Assembly (NCBI GenBank): GCA_024234435.1
Contig: JACKOF010000001.1
Span: forward strand, 124,001 to 188,000
DNA: 64,000 nt
Direction of reading: 5' to 3'
Source of the DNA: Pseudomonadales bacterium
Lineage (GTDB): Bacteria; Pseudomonadota; Gammaproteobacteria; Pseudomonadales; Porticoccaceae
Positions 26,369 through 34,913 of the stretch are shown here, in pieces; within the stretch, counting starts at the first letter, position 1, and each line of letters begins with the position of its first letter. The notes below the pieces were generated by a model. That model saw only the letters and a program-made list of their open reading frames with translations. It was not told where the DNA came from and ran no database searches. A program made the position numbers and the translations under genes.

Positions 26369-27220
26369 ATGGCATTCCTGGTGGTTGTTATCAGTTTGTT
26401 GATTATCTATTTCAGTGGCGCGGTGCCGGGTATTCAACGGGATGGCTGGTATGTCAGCTGGTTAACGTACTTGAGGAAAAGTACAGATTCGGGCAAGCGG
26501 CCGAAGACTTATCTGACGGTTTCGCTGCTGGTGCCAGTAGGTGTTTTAATGGTCGTGCTCTGGTTTGCAAAAGGCCTGTTGTTTGGTCTTCCTGTATTGG
26601 TACTGAACGTCTTGTTGCTGTTGTATGCTTTTGGCCGGGAGGATGTGACATCAAAGGCTTATGTCTATACCGAGGCGCTGTCGCGAGGTGATTTTCAGGC
26701 GGCTTTTCATCAGGCAGCGGTGTTCAACCTGAGCCACCATGAGGGTCGAGCTCGCAATCAGGGTGAGCTGCACCGTGAGGTGTTACAGGCGATTTCCTAT
26801 CGGTATTTTGAACACTATTTTGCAGTGGTGTTCTGGTATTTTCTGCTGGGCGCTCCGGCGGCTGTCTTGTATCGACTCACACAGCTGCATGGGGATCTGG
26901 AGCTGGATGGCAAACATGAAAAGGCGGTGATTACGCGCTGGCTCTGGTTGCTGGAATGGCTGCCAACCCGCTTGATGGGGCTGACGCTTTCGGTCGTGGG
27001 AAATTTCTCGGATTGTTTTCGCCAGTGGCAGGTTAGTTTAACCAACAGTGTCGACAGCACGGCAGTGGTTCTGGGTGGTTATCTTGAAGGCGCTATGAAT
27101 TTTGGTCAGAGCGATTCGCCGACAGAACAGATCGCCGATGTTGAATCGGTGAAAGCGCTGTATACCCGTTCACTGATGCTGATGGTTATTTTACTGGCGC
27201 TGGTGGTTATTTTTGTCTGA
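26369..27220 (+). CDS. ampE: AmpE-family inner-membrane protein
   Basis: 283-residue polytopic membrane protein. Four hydrophobic segments are seen, at the N-terminus, about residues 50-90, about 150-170 and at the C-terminus. The stretch AVFNLSHHEGRARNQGELHREVLQAISYRYFEHYFAVVFWYFLLGAPAAVLYRL is typical of the AmpE/CobD-related family. AGGAGA precedes the ATG. The ampD-ampE pair is conserved; AmpE is linked to beta-lactamase induction in enterics but its molecular role is unclear. Confidence 0.9.
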   Translation: MAFLVVVISLLIIYFSGAVPGIQRDGWYVSWLTYLRKSTDSGKRPKTYLTVSLLVPVGVLMVVLWFAKGLLFGLPVLVLNVLLLLYAFGREDVTSKAYVYTEALSRGDFQAAFHQAAVFNLSHHEGRARNQGELHREVLQAISYRYFEHYFAVVFWYFLLGAPAAVLYRLTQLHGDLELDGKHEKAVITRWLWLLEWLPTRLMGLTLSVVGNFSDCFRQWQVSLTNSVDSTAVVLGGYLEGAMNFGQSDSPTEQIADVESVKALYTRSLMLMVILLALVVIFV

Positions 27221-27308
27221 TTATCGTCAGCTGTTTTTTGCTAAGGTTTAGCTTTGATGAGTCTTCGCAATTTTTGCGCGTGTATGATGGACATGTCGGG
27301 AGGCAGTG

Positions 27309-28010
27309 ATGTCTGAAGCGGAAATTGACCTGTATACGGCTTCCACCCCCAATGGCTGGAAAGTGTCTGTGGCGCTGGAGGAATTGGGGTTGCCCTATCG
27401 TGTCCAGCGTATTGACCTGACAGCACTTGAGCAAAAGCAGAATTGGTATCTGGCGATTAACCCCAATGGTCGTATCCCGGCTATTGTTGATCGCGCCAAT
27501 GATGATCTAACGATTTTTGAATCCGGTGCCATTCTGATTTATCTGGCAGAAAAAACCGGACGCCTTTTGCCCACCGACACCCGGCAGCGGTTTCAGGTAA
27601 TGCAGTGGTTAATGTTTCAGATGGGCGGTGTTGGGCCCATGATGGGGCAGGCGAATGTTTTTTATCGATACTGGCCGGACAAGATTCAGCCTGTGATTGA
27701 CCGCTATCAACATGAAACCCGCCGTCTGTTTGAAGTGTTAAACAGCCAGTTGGCAAAAAGTGAGTGGCTGGCGGATGACTTTTCCATTGCAGATATTGCC
27801 AACTGGTGCTGGACACGCACTTATCAGTGGTCCGGGGTAAGTGTTGATGGGCTGGAGTATTTACAGCGTTGGCACCAGGCGATGGCTGATCGACCTGCTT
27901 GCCAGCGGGGGATTGTCATTCCTGAACCATTGGAGATAACCGATGATTCCCCATCGGAAGAAAAAGCTGAAAAATTTGTTAAAAGCGCCCGGTCCATGGT
28001 GCAGGATTAG
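27309..28010 (+). CDS. yfcG: Glutathione S-transferase family disulfide-bond oxidoreductase, YfcG-like
   Basis: 233-residue GST of the nu class. It begins IDLYTASTPNGWKVSVALEELGLPY and has INPNGRIPAIVDRAND, FESGAILIYLAEKTGRLLP, the GGVGPMMGQANVFYRYW stretch and an N-capping motif region FSIADIANWCW. This order follows E. coli YfcG closely, an enzyme with GSH-dependent disulfide reductase activity. The conserved TPNG region is where YfcG has its active-site threonine and asparagine. ATG 27309 follows GGGAGG at five bases; a GTG one codon upstream is less likely. Confidence 0.85.
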   Translation: MSEAEIDLYTASTPNGWKVSVALEELGLPYRVQRIDLTALEQKQNWYLAINPNGRIPAIVDRANDDLTIFESGAILIYLAEKTGRLLPTDTRQRFQVMQWLMFQMGGVGPMMGQANVFYRYWPDKIQPVIDRYQHETRRLFEVLNSQLAKSEWLADDFSIADIANWCWTRTYQWSGVSVDGLEYLQRWHQAMADRPACQRGIVIPEPLEITDDSPSEEKAEKFVKSARSMVQD

Positions 28011-28101
28011 CGGTTTCGCCGCTCTCTGAGCTTCGCCTTTCTCTGATAAGCACCAGCATACAGGAATGGCAAGAGTAAGCACCGTCAAGCGACACCTGAG
28101 C

Positions 28102-29124
28102 CTACTGCTTATGCCAGCGAAACAACGTGGCCGCAATAATGAGTGATGCCAGCATCATGGCGGACAGTGCTGCCAGGTTGGGTGCTATTTCCGTAAACCC
28201 TGCGCCTTCCAGCATAACTGACCGGGCGGCTCTGACAATGTGAGTCAGGGGCAGCCATTGAGACAGGGTCGCCAGCCATTCCGGGGCGCTATCCAGCGAG
28301 AACCACAATTCCGAGAGCAACAGCATGGGAAAGCTGATCAGGTTCAGTAAACCGTTTGCCAGTTCCTCGCTGGCTGTGCGCGCAGCCATCATCAGCGAAA
28401 AGCCGATGATCGACAGGTTGCCGAGTATCATGATCAGTATCAGCAGGCCATAGCTGCCGATCATGACAAAGTCGATAAACAGATTGCAGCCGATATACAC
28501 CAGCGTTGTGACGGTCACCATGATGACCATTCTGGACAGCGCCTGCGACAGCAAAAATTGCCAGGCTTTGGTGGGGGTTGCATGCAGCCGTTTCAGAACC
28601 CCGTTTTTCCGGTAGCGAACAATCACGTAGCCAATGCCCCACAAGCCGCTGAACATCATATTCATGGCCAGGATGCCGGGGATGACCCAGTCGACATAGC
28701 GTATTTTACGACCGCTCACAGCTTCCCGTTGCCACTGGGTATCAGGAAACTGACTGAGCAGGTATTTCTCCAGCAACAAACCCTTGCTGGATTCGGGATT
28801 GATCCAGTAGCTGTTACTGCCGTTCAGGGCAATCAGGATATCCAGTTGATGATGCTGGACACGAGTGATCGCTTTTTCGACGTGTGTGTAGACAATTGTT
28901 TCAATGGCTGCGTCATCTTTAAAAAGTGCTTCATGGGCGGAAGGCTTCCCTTCTATGACGCCGACTTTCAGGATGGCCTGCTTGTCTGTGGAAAACGCCA
29001 GTGCCAGTACAACCACCATGAGGGGGGTTGCTACAAAGGACCAGAACAGAGAGCCCTTGTCCCGATAGTATTCCCGGTTGCGTGCCATCCAGAGTGTCAG
29101 AATCTGCTTCATCGGGTTGATCAC
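28102..29124 (-). CDS. ABC-2 type transporter permease
   Basis: 340-residue membrane protein. One N-terminal membrane segment (about 27-45) is followed by a large extracytoplasmic domain, then five hydrophobic segments from about residue 150 on, the pattern of ABC-2 (DrrB/YadH/YhhJ-type) permeases. The stretch WVIPGILAMNMMFSGLWGIGY and the late SLDSAPEWLATLSQWLPLTHIVRAARSVMLEG motif are typical. Its ATG overlaps the stop of the ATPase gene, so the two form one exporter. The substrate cannot be read from sequence. Confidence 0.85.
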   Translation of the reverse strand: MINPMKQILTLWMARNREYYRDKGSLFWSFVATPLMVVVLALAFSTDKQAILKVGVIEGKPSAHEALFKDDAAIETIVYTHVEKAITRVQHHQLDILIALNGSNSYWINPESSKGLLLEKYLLSQFPDTQWQREAVSGRKIRYVDWVIPGILAMNMMFSGLWGIGYVIVRYRKNGVLKRLHATPTKAWQFLLSQALSRMVIMVTVTTLVYIGCNLFIDFVMIGSYGLLILIMILGNLSIIGFSLMMAARTASEELANGLLNLISFPMLLLSELWFSLDSAPEWLATLSQWLPLTHIVRAARSVMLEGAGFTEIAPNLAALSAMMLASLIIAATLFRWHKQ

Positions 29125-30005
29125 TCTCGTAGATGGTGGCCAGTGAGCTTCAGGAATAAATCATCCAGTGTCGGGTTGCGTACCCGCAGTGATTTTAAAT
29201 CCACGTTCAGGCTGATCAGCCGGTTGATGGTCTCGCTGACGGAAGAGGTTTCCAATGCGTAATGGTCTGTCTGGAAAACCGAATTTTCCGGGAAATGCGT
29301 TTCATCCAGATGAAAGTCAGCCTCATCAATGCAGACATAGCTATGGCCAAAATGTTGTTTCAACAAGGCTTTTGGTGATCCCTCGGCAATAATTTTGCCG
29401 TTATCCATAATGACCAGTTGATCGCAGAGTACTTCTGCTTCATCCATGTAGTGGGTAGTCAGCAATATGGTTTTTCCCTGAGCCTTGATATTGCGAATCA
29501 GCTCCCAGAAGTTGCGCCGTGATTGAGGATCAAGACCGGTGGTCGGTTCATCCAGAAACAGAATGGATGGATCGTTGACTAATGCGACGGCCAGCAGTAA
29601 CCGCTGGCGCTGGCCACCGGAGAGCTGTGTGGCGTAAGTGCGGAGAAAGTCTTTCAGTTGACAGAGTTCCACCAGTTCCTCAACGGGTCTGGTTTTCGGG
29701 TACATACTGGCAAACAGTTTTAGCACTTCTTCTGTGGTAAGGAAGTCCATCAGTGAGGTTGATTGAAACTGGATACCTGACTCCAGCGAAAACTGTTCAC
29801 CGCGGGGCTCTCCTCTATATAGAATCTCGCCGCTGGTGGGTTTGCTGATGCCCTCAATCATTTCAATGGTAGTGGTTTTACCTGCGCCGTTTGGTCCCAG
29901 CAGGCCGAAACAGGCGCCTGCCGGAATGCTGAATGAAATATCATTCACCGCACGCAGCTTGCGAAAGGTTTTGACCAGATTGCGTACTTCAAGGATGGCG
30001 GACAT
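29121..30005 (-). CDS. ABC transporter ATP-binding protein
   Basis: 294-residue ATPase of the DrrA/CcmA type. Walker A GPNGAGKTTT, Q-loop near SGIQFQST, signature LSGGQRQRLLLAVAL, Walker B ILFLDEPTTGLD and switch histidine in LLTTHYMDEAE are intact. A C-terminal extension of about 80 residues after the core is usual for this group. First gene of a two-gene minus-strand unit with the permease (4-bp overlap), divergent from the ampG-like gene. Confidence 0.9.
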   Translation of the reverse strand: MSAILEVRNLVKTFRKLRAVNDISFSIPAGACFGLLGPNGAGKTTTIEMIEGISKPTSGEILYRGEPRGEQFSLESGIQFQSTSLMDFLTTEEVLKLFASMYPKTRPVEELVELCQLKDFLRTYATQLSGGQRQRLLLAVALVNDPSILFLDEPTTGLDPQSRRNFWELIRNIKAQGKTILLTTHYMDEAEVLCDQLVIMDNGKIIAEGSPKALLKQHFGHSYVCIDEADFHLDETHFPENSVFQTDHYALETSSVSETINRLISLNVDLKSLRVRNPTLDDLFLKLTGHHLRE

Positions 30006-30105
30006 GTTGGCGCAGTGTTATCGGAAAGGTTTGTATTGTATAGCATTGACGGAAAATTCTGATAGGGTAGCGATCAAATTGCAGCGTATTAATGGCAGCA
30101 CATAA

Positions 30106-31680
30106 ATGACAGAGCAAAATGACAGGTTTAGCTGGGGTGAGGCGATTCGGGTTTATTCCCGGCCTGAGGTTATCACCATGCTGTTTCTGGGGTTTTCTGC
30201 CGGTCTGCCGCTGGCACTTATTTTTGGCACCCTGTCAGTTTGGCTGAACGAAGCCGGTATTGAAAAAGCCACGGTGACCTTTTTTAGCTGGGCAGCCCTG
30301 GGTTACTCCTTCAAGTTTATCTGGGCGCCTCTGGTGGATAAGTTGCCTCTTCCCTGGTTGCGACGGTTGCTGGGGCGTCGTCGCAGTTGGCTGCTGTTTT
30401 CACAGCTTGGCATTATTGCGGCGATTTGTTTTATGTCGTTTGTAAACCCGGCATCGGGCGATGAGCTGCGATTGACGATGATCGCACTTGGGGCGGTGAC
30501 CCTGGGGTTTGCCAGCGCCACACAGGATATTGTGATTGATGCCTATCGCATTGAGACAGGCAGTGTGACGTTGCAGCCGGTGATGTCGTCAATGTATAGC
30601 GGCGGTTACCGTCTGGGTATGATAGTGGCGGGTGCCGGCGCACTCTATCTGGCGAGTTTCTGGGGGTCGACACCAGAAGACTATCATTATTACGCCTGGC
30701 GCAATACTTATCTGGTCATGGCACTTTGTGGTCTGGTGGGCGTGGTCACCACACTGGTTATCAGCGAGCCCGTAACAGCACTTGCATCCGGTGATTACAG
30801 CAATACGGATTATTCACGATTTTTTGTGCTGTTCTTGTGCTCGGTGTCGATATTCGTTTTGGCCTTTGTCAAAAGCGCATCAATGGTGATTGACATTAAA
30901 CTGCTTCTCTCCAGCAGCATTGTTAACGGTACCTTGTCCTCTGTTGTGGCAGAGGCTACGCGCCTGCTTTTGGCCAGTGTCTGTGCTATTGCCGCGGCGT
31001 GGCTGCTGTTGAAAGCAGGTGTTGCCAATAAGCAGATGGTGAAAGAAGCGTATATTGCGCCGGTAAAAGATTTTTTCAGTCGTTACAGTTTTAAGGTTGT
31101 GCTGTTGCTGTTGTTGCTGATCGGTTTTTACCGGGTGTCCGATATTGTGATGGGTGTCGTGGCCAATCTGTTTTATCAGGATATGGGCTATAGCAAGGAA
31201 GAGATTGCCAATGCCTCAAAAGCTTTTGGTCTGGTGATGATCATTGTGGGCGGGTTTATTGGCGGCGTGCTGGCGCTTCGCATCGGCGTGATGCGGTTGC
31301 TTTTTCTGGGGGCTTTGCTGGCGGCTGCGACCAATATTCTTTTCATGCTTCTGGCCGAAACAGGTTATAATATCTGGATGCTCTACACAGTGATTGCGGC
31401 AGATAATCTTTCCAGTGGTCTGGCACTATCGGCCTTTATTGCATTTTTGTCTGGCTTGACCAGCGTGTCATTTACCGCCATGCAATATGCCATTTTCAGC
31501 TCGTTAATGACATTGATGCCAAAAATCATCGGTGGCTATTCCGGGACTATTGTTCAGACAGTTGGCTATTCGAATTTTTTTCTCATTACCGCGTTGATGG
31601 GGCTGCCGGTGTTGATTCTCGTTTGGCTGGCGGGTCATCATCTTTCGCTGAACGCCCACATCAGTGAAAACAGTGATTGA
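30106..31680 (+). CDS. ampG: AmpG-type muropeptide MFS permease
   Basis: 524-residue major facilitator protein with about 14 membrane segments. The N-terminal region (SRPEVITMLFLGFSAGLPLALIFGTLSVWLNEAGI, then GYSFKFIWAPLVDKLPLPWLRRLLGRRRSWLL) is characteristic of AmpG, which imports anhydromuropeptides from the periplasm. GFASATQDIVIDAYRIE is another family mark. It is 5 kb from ampD-ampE, so uptake and processing of wall fragments are encoded close together. No ampC or ampR is in the window. Confidence 0.9.
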   Translation: MTEQNDRFSWGEAIRVYSRPEVITMLFLGFSAGLPLALIFGTLSVWLNEAGIEKATVTFFSWAALGYSFKFIWAPLVDKLPLPWLRRLLGRRRSWLLFSQLGIIAAICFMSFVNPASGDELRLTMIALGAVTLGFASATQDIVIDAYRIETGSVTLQPVMSSMYSGGYRLGMIVAGAGALYLASFWGSTPEDYHYYAWRNTYLVMALCGLVGVVTTLVISEPVTALASGDYSNTDYSRFFVLFLCSVSIFVLAFVKSASMVIDIKLLLSSSIVNGTLSSVVAEATRLLLASVCAIAAAWLLLKAGVANKQMVKEAYIAPVKDFFSRYSFKVVLLLLLLIGFYRVSDIVMGVVANLFYQDMGYSKEEIANASKAFGLVMIIVGGFIGGVLALRIGVMRLLFLGALLAAATNILFMLLAETGYNIWMLYTVIAADNLSSGLALSAFIAFLSGLTSVSFTAMQYAIFSSLMTLMPKIIGGYSGTIVQTVGYSNFFLITALMGLPVLILVWLAGHHLSLNAHISENSD

Positions 31681-31682
31681 TG

Positions 31683-31985
31683 TTATGGGTGCCAGCCAAA
31701 CTGCGATAGTTTGATTCTGCCGTCGGCAACAGCGATTCCTTCATCAAGCAGGCGCTGCTTTTGCCGTTTAAAGGCGGGGCTGCCCTCATCAAAAGCAATC
31801 CGGCCATTAGCCTTTATCACCCGGTGCCAGGGCAGGCTGGTGTCCTTTGGCAGTTGGCCCAGTATGGCGCCTGCCAGTCGGGCGGCTCTTGGCAGACCCG
31901 CCAGAGACGCTAGCTGACCGTAACTGATAACCTTTCCTGCCGGGATCATATTCAGTACGGCATAGATTTTTTCTTTGCTGTTCAT
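31683..31985 (-). CDS. atl: Alkyltransferase-like protein (ATL), MGMT family without the acceptor cysteine
   Basis: 100-residue protein of the O6-alkylguanine-DNA alkyltransferase fold. The DNA-binding helix and arginine finger region (ISYGQLASLAGLPRAARLAGAILG) are present, but the active-site motif reads PWHRV, with tryptophan where the transferase has PCHRV. ATL proteins (E. coli YbaZ) bind alkylated guanine and hand it to nucleotide excision repair instead of repairing it. Convergent with ampG, two bases between the stops. Confidence 0.92.
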   Translation of the reverse strand: MNSKEKIYAVLNMIPAGKVISYGQLASLAGLPRAARLAGAILGQLPKDTSLPWHRVIKANGRIAFDEGSPAFKRQKQRLLDEGIAVADGRIKLSQFGWHP

Positions 31986-32065
31986 GGGTGCCTATGTTAA
32001 CCGGTTTTCCTTGAATTCTCTTTATTCAGCCCCAACTATAAAAACTGTACTCTACAGGAAGCACT

Positions 32066-32563
32066 ATGCCCTTATTACTGTTGTTTATTGTTATGCCCGT
32101 TGTTGAAATGTGGGTGCTGATTAAAGTGGGTCAGCACATTGGTGCGGCGCCAACCATCGGTCTGGTGTTGCTAACAGCGGCGGTGGGTTACGCGCTATTA
32201 AAGCAGCAGGGGTTCGAAACGCTGTTTCGGGCCCGGCAAAAAATGGCAAGTGGTGAGTTGCCAGCCCGGGAAATGGCAGAGGGTTTGATTCTGGCAGTTA
32301 GTGGCGCGCTGTTGTTGACTCCCGGATTTTGCACTGATGCCATTGGTTTTGTCGGCTTGATACCTTTTACCCGCCGGAGGTTGGTTAACAAAATCATAGC
32401 TAATATGCAGGTCTCCGGTTATCAGGCTTACAGCCAAACCTACACCCAGGCCGAAAGTCCGGAATACGAAGTGCATCACAACCGATCCGGCAAAGCCGCC
32501 AATAAGACCAGGAATACGCTGGAAGGTGAATTCTGGCGAGAAGATGATAATAAAAATCCATGA
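32066..32563 (+). CDS. fxsA: FxsA family membrane protein
   Basis: 165-residue inner-membrane protein with hydrophobic segments at about residues 2-20, 27-45 and 75-95 and a hydrophilic tail. PVVEMWVLIKVGQHIGA at the N-terminus and LILAVSGALLLTPGFCTDAIGFVGLIPFTRR are family hallmarks. E. coli FxsA relieves exclusion of phage T7 by the F plasmid PifA when overproduced; its normal role is unknown. It precedes groES-groEL, as in many gammaproteobacteria. Confidence 0.88.
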   Translation: MPLLLLFIVMPVVEMWVLIKVGQHIGAAPTIGLVLLTAAVGYALLKQQGFETLFRARQKMASGELPAREMAEGLILAVSGALLLTPGFCTDAIGFVGLIPFTRRRLVNKIIANMQVSGYQAYSQTYTQAESPEYEVHHNRSGKAANKTRNTLEGEFWREDDNKNP

Positions 32564-32581
32564 AATTTTTTCGCCGAAACC

Positions 32582-32609
32582 CTTGAAATGCAAAAGGACG
32601 CCTCCACAT
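32582..32609 (+). promoter_or_regulatory. Sigma-32-like heat-shock promoter of groESL
   Basis: CTTGAAA (32582-32588) matches the sigma-32 -35 consensus exactly. After 13 bases CTCCACAT (32602-32609) resembles the -10 consensus CCCCATNT. The site is about 70 bp upstream of the groES start, the expected place. No CIRCE inverted repeat (HrcA site) is seen. Confidence 0.65.
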
Positions 32610-32676
32610 AGGGTTCAGTTTCGGATTTTCCGAATACCCGTGTATATGAACTCAAAGAAAGTTGGAGAACACTGAA

Positions 32677-32970
32677 ATGAAAATTCGTCCTTTACACGAC
32701 CGTATAGTTGTTCGCCGTCAGGCGGAGGAAGAGAAAACAGCTGGTGGTATTTTGCTGCCAGGTTCTGCCCAGGAAAAACCCAATCAGGGTGTTGTTGTTG
32801 CTGTTGGTAATGGCCGCATTCTGGACAACGGTGATGTTCGCCCTGTTGATGTTAAAGAAGGCGACCTGGTTGTTTTTGGCAAGTACGCAGGCAGCGACAC
32901 TATTGAAGTTGATGGTGAAGAGCTGGTAATTCTTAGTGAGAGCGATATCAAGGCTATTATCGAAGAATAA
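32677..32970 (+). CDS. groES: Co-chaperonin GroES
   Basis: 97-residue heptameric lid of the GroEL folding chamber. It starts MKIRPLHDRIVVRR, has the mobile loop EEEKTAGGILLPGSAQEKPNQG, and ends SESDIKAIIEE. ATG 32677 is preceded by GGAGA; the in-frame TTG at 32662 lies upstream of that site and is rejected. Sixty-six bases separate it from groEL, the usual two-gene operon. Confidence 0.97.
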   Translation: MKIRPLHDRIVVRRQAEEEKTAGGILLPGSAQEKPNQGVVVAVGNGRILDNGDVRPVDVKEGDLVVFGKYAGSDTIEVDGEELVILSESDIKAIIEE

Positions 32971-33036
32971 TGCTCTGCAAAAGAGACTTGTTACAAACCT
33001 TCCATTTGTAAGAAATTAAGTTAGAGGAAACAAATA

Positions 33037-34686
33037 ATGTCAGCTAAAGACGTAAGATTTGGTGATAGCGCCCGCAACCCGATGTTGGATGGCGTTAATA
33101 TTCTGGCGGATGCCGTAAAAGTGACACTGGGCCCTAAAGGTCGTAACGTGGTTCTGGATAAATCTTTTGGTGCCCCAACCGTCACGAAAGACGGCGTTTC
33201 TGTTGCTAAGGAAATTGAGCTGAAAGACAAGTTCGAAAACATGGGTGCGCAGATGGTTAAAGAAGTGGCGTCCAAGGCTTCTGACGAAGCCGGTGACGGT
33301 ACCACTACCGCAACTGTACTGGCGCAGGCTATTGTTAACGAAGGCCTGAAGTCAGTGGCTGCCGGTATGAACCCAATGGACCTGAAACGTGGTATTGATC
33401 AGGCGGTTATCGCAGCTGTGGCTGAAATCGCCAAGATTGCCAAGCCTTGCACCGACAACAAAGAAATCGCCCAGGTTGGGACAATCTCTGCCAACAGCGA
33501 TGTTCACGTGGGTGATATCATTGCTGAAGCGATGGAGAAGGTTGGCAAAGAAGGTGTGATCACGGTTGAAGAAGGCTCTGCGCTGGAAAATGAGCTGGAT
33601 ATTGTTGAAGGGATGCAGTTTGACCGCGGTTACCTGTCGCCTTACTTCATCAATAATCAAGACAGCATGAGTGTGGAACATGAAAGTCCATTCATTCTGT
33701 TAGTCGACAAGAAAATCTCCAATATTCGTGAATTATTACCATTGCTGGAAGCGGTTGCCAAATCCGGTAAGCCACTGGTTATTATCGCTGAAGACGTCGA
33801 AGGTGAAGCTCTGGCGACACTGGTTGTTAACAACCTGCGTGGTATCGTGAAAGTGGCTGCTTGTAAGGCGCCAGGCTTTGGTGATCGTCGCAAGGCGATG
33901 CTGGAAGATATCGCTATTCTGACAGGCGGTACGGTTATTTCTGAAGAGGTGGGTCTGGAACTGGAAAGTGCCACTCTGGATCACCTGGGTACTGCCAAGC
34001 GCATCAGTATGACCAAGGACAACACAACGATTGTTGACGGCGCTGGTGAGCACGCTGCAATTGAAGCACGTGTTAATCAGATTCGTGCACAGATCGAAGA
34101 CACGTCATCTGACTATGATCGTGAAAAACTGCAAGAGCGCGTAGCGAAACTGGCTGGCGGTGTTGCTGTGATCAAGGTTGGCGCAGCAACTGAAGTGGAA
34201 ATGAAAGAGAAAAAGGCTCGCGTAGAAGATGCTTTGCATGCTACTCGTGCTGCAGTTGAAGAAGGTGTGGTTCCTGGTGGTGGTGTTGCGTTGATCCGGG
34301 CACTGCAGGCTGTTGAAGGGTTAACGGGTGCCAACGAAGATCAGACTGTCGGTATCAACCTGGCACGTCGCGCTATGGAAGCGCCTCTGCGTCAGATCGT
34401 GACCAATGCTGGTGAAGAAGGCTCCGTTGTAGTGGATAAAGTTAAAGCGGGAACGGGTAACTTTGGTTACAACGCCGGAACGGGCGTGTACGGTGACATG
34501 ATCGAAATGGGTATTCTCGATCCTGCCAAGGTTACTCGCACTGCATTGCAGGCTGCGGGTTCCATTGCCGGTTTGATGATTACCACTGAAGCCATGGTTG
34601 CTGATGCACCATCTGATAATGCTGGTGGTGGCATGCCTGATATGGGCGGTATGGGTGGTATGGGCGGTATGGGCGGTATGATGTAA
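33037..34686 (+). CDS. groEL: Chaperonin GroEL
   Basis: 60-kDa chaperonin, 549 residues. The N-terminus AKDVRFGDSARNPMLDGVNILADAVKVTLGPKGRNVVLDKSFG and the ATP-site motif GDGTTTATVLAQ are intact, as are the apical-domain and PGGGVALIRAL stretches. It ends with the usual Gly-Met repeat tail (GGMPDMGGMGGMGGMGGMM). AGAGG precedes the ATG. A genomic island is inserted exactly at its 3' end: the last seven codons belong to the att repeat, so the coding sequence was kept intact by the element. Confidence 0.97.
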   Translation: MSAKDVRFGDSARNPMLDGVNILADAVKVTLGPKGRNVVLDKSFGAPTVTKDGVSVAKEIELKDKFENMGAQMVKEVASKASDEAGDGTTTATVLAQAIVNEGLKSVAAGMNPMDLKRGIDQAVIAAVAEIAKIAKPCTDNKEIAQVGTISANSDVHVGDIIAEAMEKVGKEGVITVEEGSALENELDIVEGMQFDRGYLSPYFINNQDSMSVEHESPFILLVDKKISNIRELLPLLEAVAKSGKPLVIIAEDVEGEALATLVVNNLRGIVKVAACKAPGFGDRRKAMLEDIAILTGGTVISEEVGLELESATLDHLGTAKRISMTKDNTTIVDGAGEHAAIEARVNQIRAQIEDTSSDYDREKLQERVAKLAGGVAVIKVGAATEVEMKEKKARVEDALHATRAAVEEGVVPGGGVALIRALQAVEGLTGANEDQTVGINLARRAMEAPLRQIVTNAGEEGSVVVDKVKAGTGNFGYNAGTGVYGDMIEMGILDPAKVTRTALQAAGSIAGLMITTEAMVADAPSDNAGGGMPDMGGMGGMGGMGGMM

Positions 34687-34688
34687 GC
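34667..34688 (+). repeat. attL: left attachment repeat in the 3' end of groEL
   Basis: Twenty-two bases, from GTATGGGCGG through the groEL stop codon to the following GC, recur at 49628-49649 with one mismatch (T at 34677, C at 49638). The mismatch is silent, Gly GGT to GGC. The two copies bracket the integrase gene and all foreign-looking genes, as expected for attL and attR. Confidence 0.85.
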
Positions 34689-34720
34689 AAGCTGCTTAAA
34701 ACCTAGTAAGTCTCAAGAAG

Positions 34721-34750
34721 GCCCGCAAGCCAAGTGTTTGCGGGCTTTTT
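34721..34750 (+). terminator. Intrinsic terminator downstream of groEL
   Basis: GCCCGCAA (34721-34728) pairs with TTGCGGGC (34738-34745) and is followed by six T. It lies inside the island, so the element brings its own terminator for groEL transcripts; the chromosomal groEL terminator is at the far end of the island (49667-49700). Confidence 0.88.
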
Positions 34751-34812
34751 TATTGCCTGTTCGTCTTGTTTAGTCCTATACTATCCCAGTAAATAGCAGG
34801 GTATTTAGGGTT

Positions 34813-34899
34813 TAATGAGGGGTATCGGTGAATATCTCTTCTCGAAATAGGGGTATTTAAAGCACCGGTACCCCTCATGATACCCCTACCGATACCCCT
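34813..34899 (+). repeat. Five AGGGGTA repeats upstream of the integrase, candidate Int arm sites
   Basis: AGGGGTAT occurs at 34819 and 34849 on the plus strand, and its complement (TACCCCT) at 34869, 34881 and 34893. Two more copies lie near attR, including an identical 14-mer, TAATGAGGGGTATC, at 34813-34826 and 49566-49579. Copies next to both att sites and in both orientations fit arm-type integrase or excisionase binding sites; this is inferred from layout. Confidence 0.6.
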
Positions 34900-34913
34900 G
34901 TTGAGGTGATGTT

